16,503 nucleotides of DNA from Jimgerdemannia flammicorona (taxonomy: Eukaryota; Mucoromycota; Endogonomycetes; Endogonales; Endogonaceae), in assembly GCA_003990745.1 (NCBI GenBank), contig RBNI01003166.1:1-16503 (forward strand), written 5' to 3'. The position numbers were made by a program, and so were the translations under genes. This document shows, in pieces, positions 15,793 through 16,503 of the stretch; positions within the stretch are counted from its first letter, which is position 1; each line of letters begins with the position of its first letter. The notes below the pieces were generated by a model. It was not told the origin of the DNA, made no database searches, and saw nothing but the letters and a program-made list of their open reading frames with translations.

Positions 15793-16503
15793 GGCGTTGG
15801 GTTGATTGAGCAGTGATCCCATTAATGTCACATGACCGCCCTCAGCTACGCGATGTAACACCGGAAGAGAAAGATCAAACTTGATCGACAACCTGACTGC
15901 CTTGTTATTCCAAATAAGGTTGTCCCAATAATTCACTTTGTCATTGTTCTTCTCAACGCCATCACCACTCTGATAGCATTTTAAAACCTTCCATTGTGCG
16001 CCTCCGTCACCAGCTTCTGCAGCTTTCAAGTGCCTCGTAACAAAAAGCAAGGGTTAGCTGCGCTTCTAAATGTCCATTCATCGCAGCTTTAGTGAACCAC
16101 TCAATTTGCTTCACCAGATCATATGCAGCGCCGAAACTACCCCGTAACATAGGGCAGTATAAAACTGTATCTCCGAATCGTACCACACGTCTGTATCGGA
16201 ATTTTCGGCATCGCCAAACTGGTGGTTGAGAAAGTCATGTAATCGAGGATGTAGGGTGTAAAACCTGTTGTCTTTCTCCATAAACCTGGGACGCCAGTCA
16301 CCGATCCTTGAATCGTACTTGAGTTCATTCAGCCAGCTCTGTTGCCAAAGTTTGTGTAAATTGTTCTCCGCAGATAATGCCAGTGTAGTGCTCTTATCCA
16401 AAGCCTTCTTCGCGAGCGTTGCAGAGAAGGGAACTTCAAATAGCCTTAACTGGCCAAGCAATGATTTAAGACTATCATCTAGGTAATCAAAGCTATACTG
16501 GAT
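15793..16503 (-). pseudogene. NLR-like gene fragment: NB-ARC-type winged helix, Sel1 repeats, ankyrin repeat; cut by LTR C
   Basis: The frame is open from the right edge (16503) and the gene starts outside the window. YSFDYLDDSLKSLLGQLRLF followed by VPFSATLAKKAL resembles the winged-helix segment after an NB-ARC ATPase. YTLHPRLHDFLNHQF resembles its C-terminal LHD/MHD-type element. A one-base slip in a run of four Gs near 16137-16140 moves the reading to a frame with WFTKAAMNGHLEAQLTLAFCY (about 16102-16040), a Sel1 repeat. A second frame change near 16045-16050, probably a small deletion, leads to KAAEAGDGGAQWKVLKCYQ and SGDGVEKNNDKVNYW, another Sel1 repeat. LPVLHRVAEGGHVTLMGSLL then matches the start of an ankyrin repeat, and the reading enters LTR C at about 15793 six codons before a stop. 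In fungi such proteins act as sensors in self/non-self recognition. That role is inferred from architecture only. CpG content is normal here, unlike the rest of the window. Confidence 0.72.

Noticed and set aside
1..16503. tRNA or rRNA genes
   Set aside because: No cloverleaf-like or rRNA-like sequence was seen by eye. The tRNA-Pro match is only the 18-base primer binding site. A tRNAscan run would settle it.

Overview
The window looks like a transposon-dense, gene-poor stretch of a filamentous fungal genome. This is an inference from three things: the mix of an APE-type LINE, a tRNA-Pro-primed LTR element and a Copia ghost; repeat decay by C-to-T (and G-to-A) transitions with severe CpG loss; and an NLR-like gene with a winged helix, Sel1 repeats and an ankyrin repeat at the right edge. 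No ordinary intact host gene is present, and the species cannot be named from this sequence.

Layout. (1) Positions 1 to about 5,780 hold a LINE on the minus strand. ORF1 (5695-3662) is followed by a long ORF2 (from about 3660 past the left edge) with an AP endonuclease, a reverse transcriptase and a C-terminal CCHC-like motif. Both ORFs are in frame throughout and are interrupted only by ten point nonsense codons, eight of them TGA. (2) About 5,780-7,438 is a minus-oriented LTR-element fragment: LTR A plus its primer binding site and the start of its gag leader. (3) 7,439-8,713 is very AT-rich. It opens with six copies of an 18-bp minisatellite and then holds a badly decayed Copia pol fragment (integrase C-terminus to start of RT) on the minus strand. 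(4) 8,714-14,309 is a plus-oriented copy of the same LTR family: LTR B, a tRNA-Pro primer binding site, gag, an aspartic protease, a spacer and a dUTPase-like domain. No RT, RNase H or integrase is visible. (5) 14,310-15,792 is a third copy, LTR C, again minus-oriented and joined head-to-head to the B internal region. (6) 15,793-16,503 is the broken 3' part of an NLR-like gene on the minus strand, cut inside an ankyrin repeat by the outer end of LTR C.

The most interesting item is the LTR family. It has LTRs of about 1.35-1.4 kb, palindromic tandem repeats in U3, a primer binding site complementary to tRNA-Pro, one reading frame for gag and protease, and a dUTPase downstream of the protease. 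All three copies keep the LTR and 5' leader, none keeps a 3' half, and copies B and C form an inverted-LTR structure around gag-protease-dUTPase.
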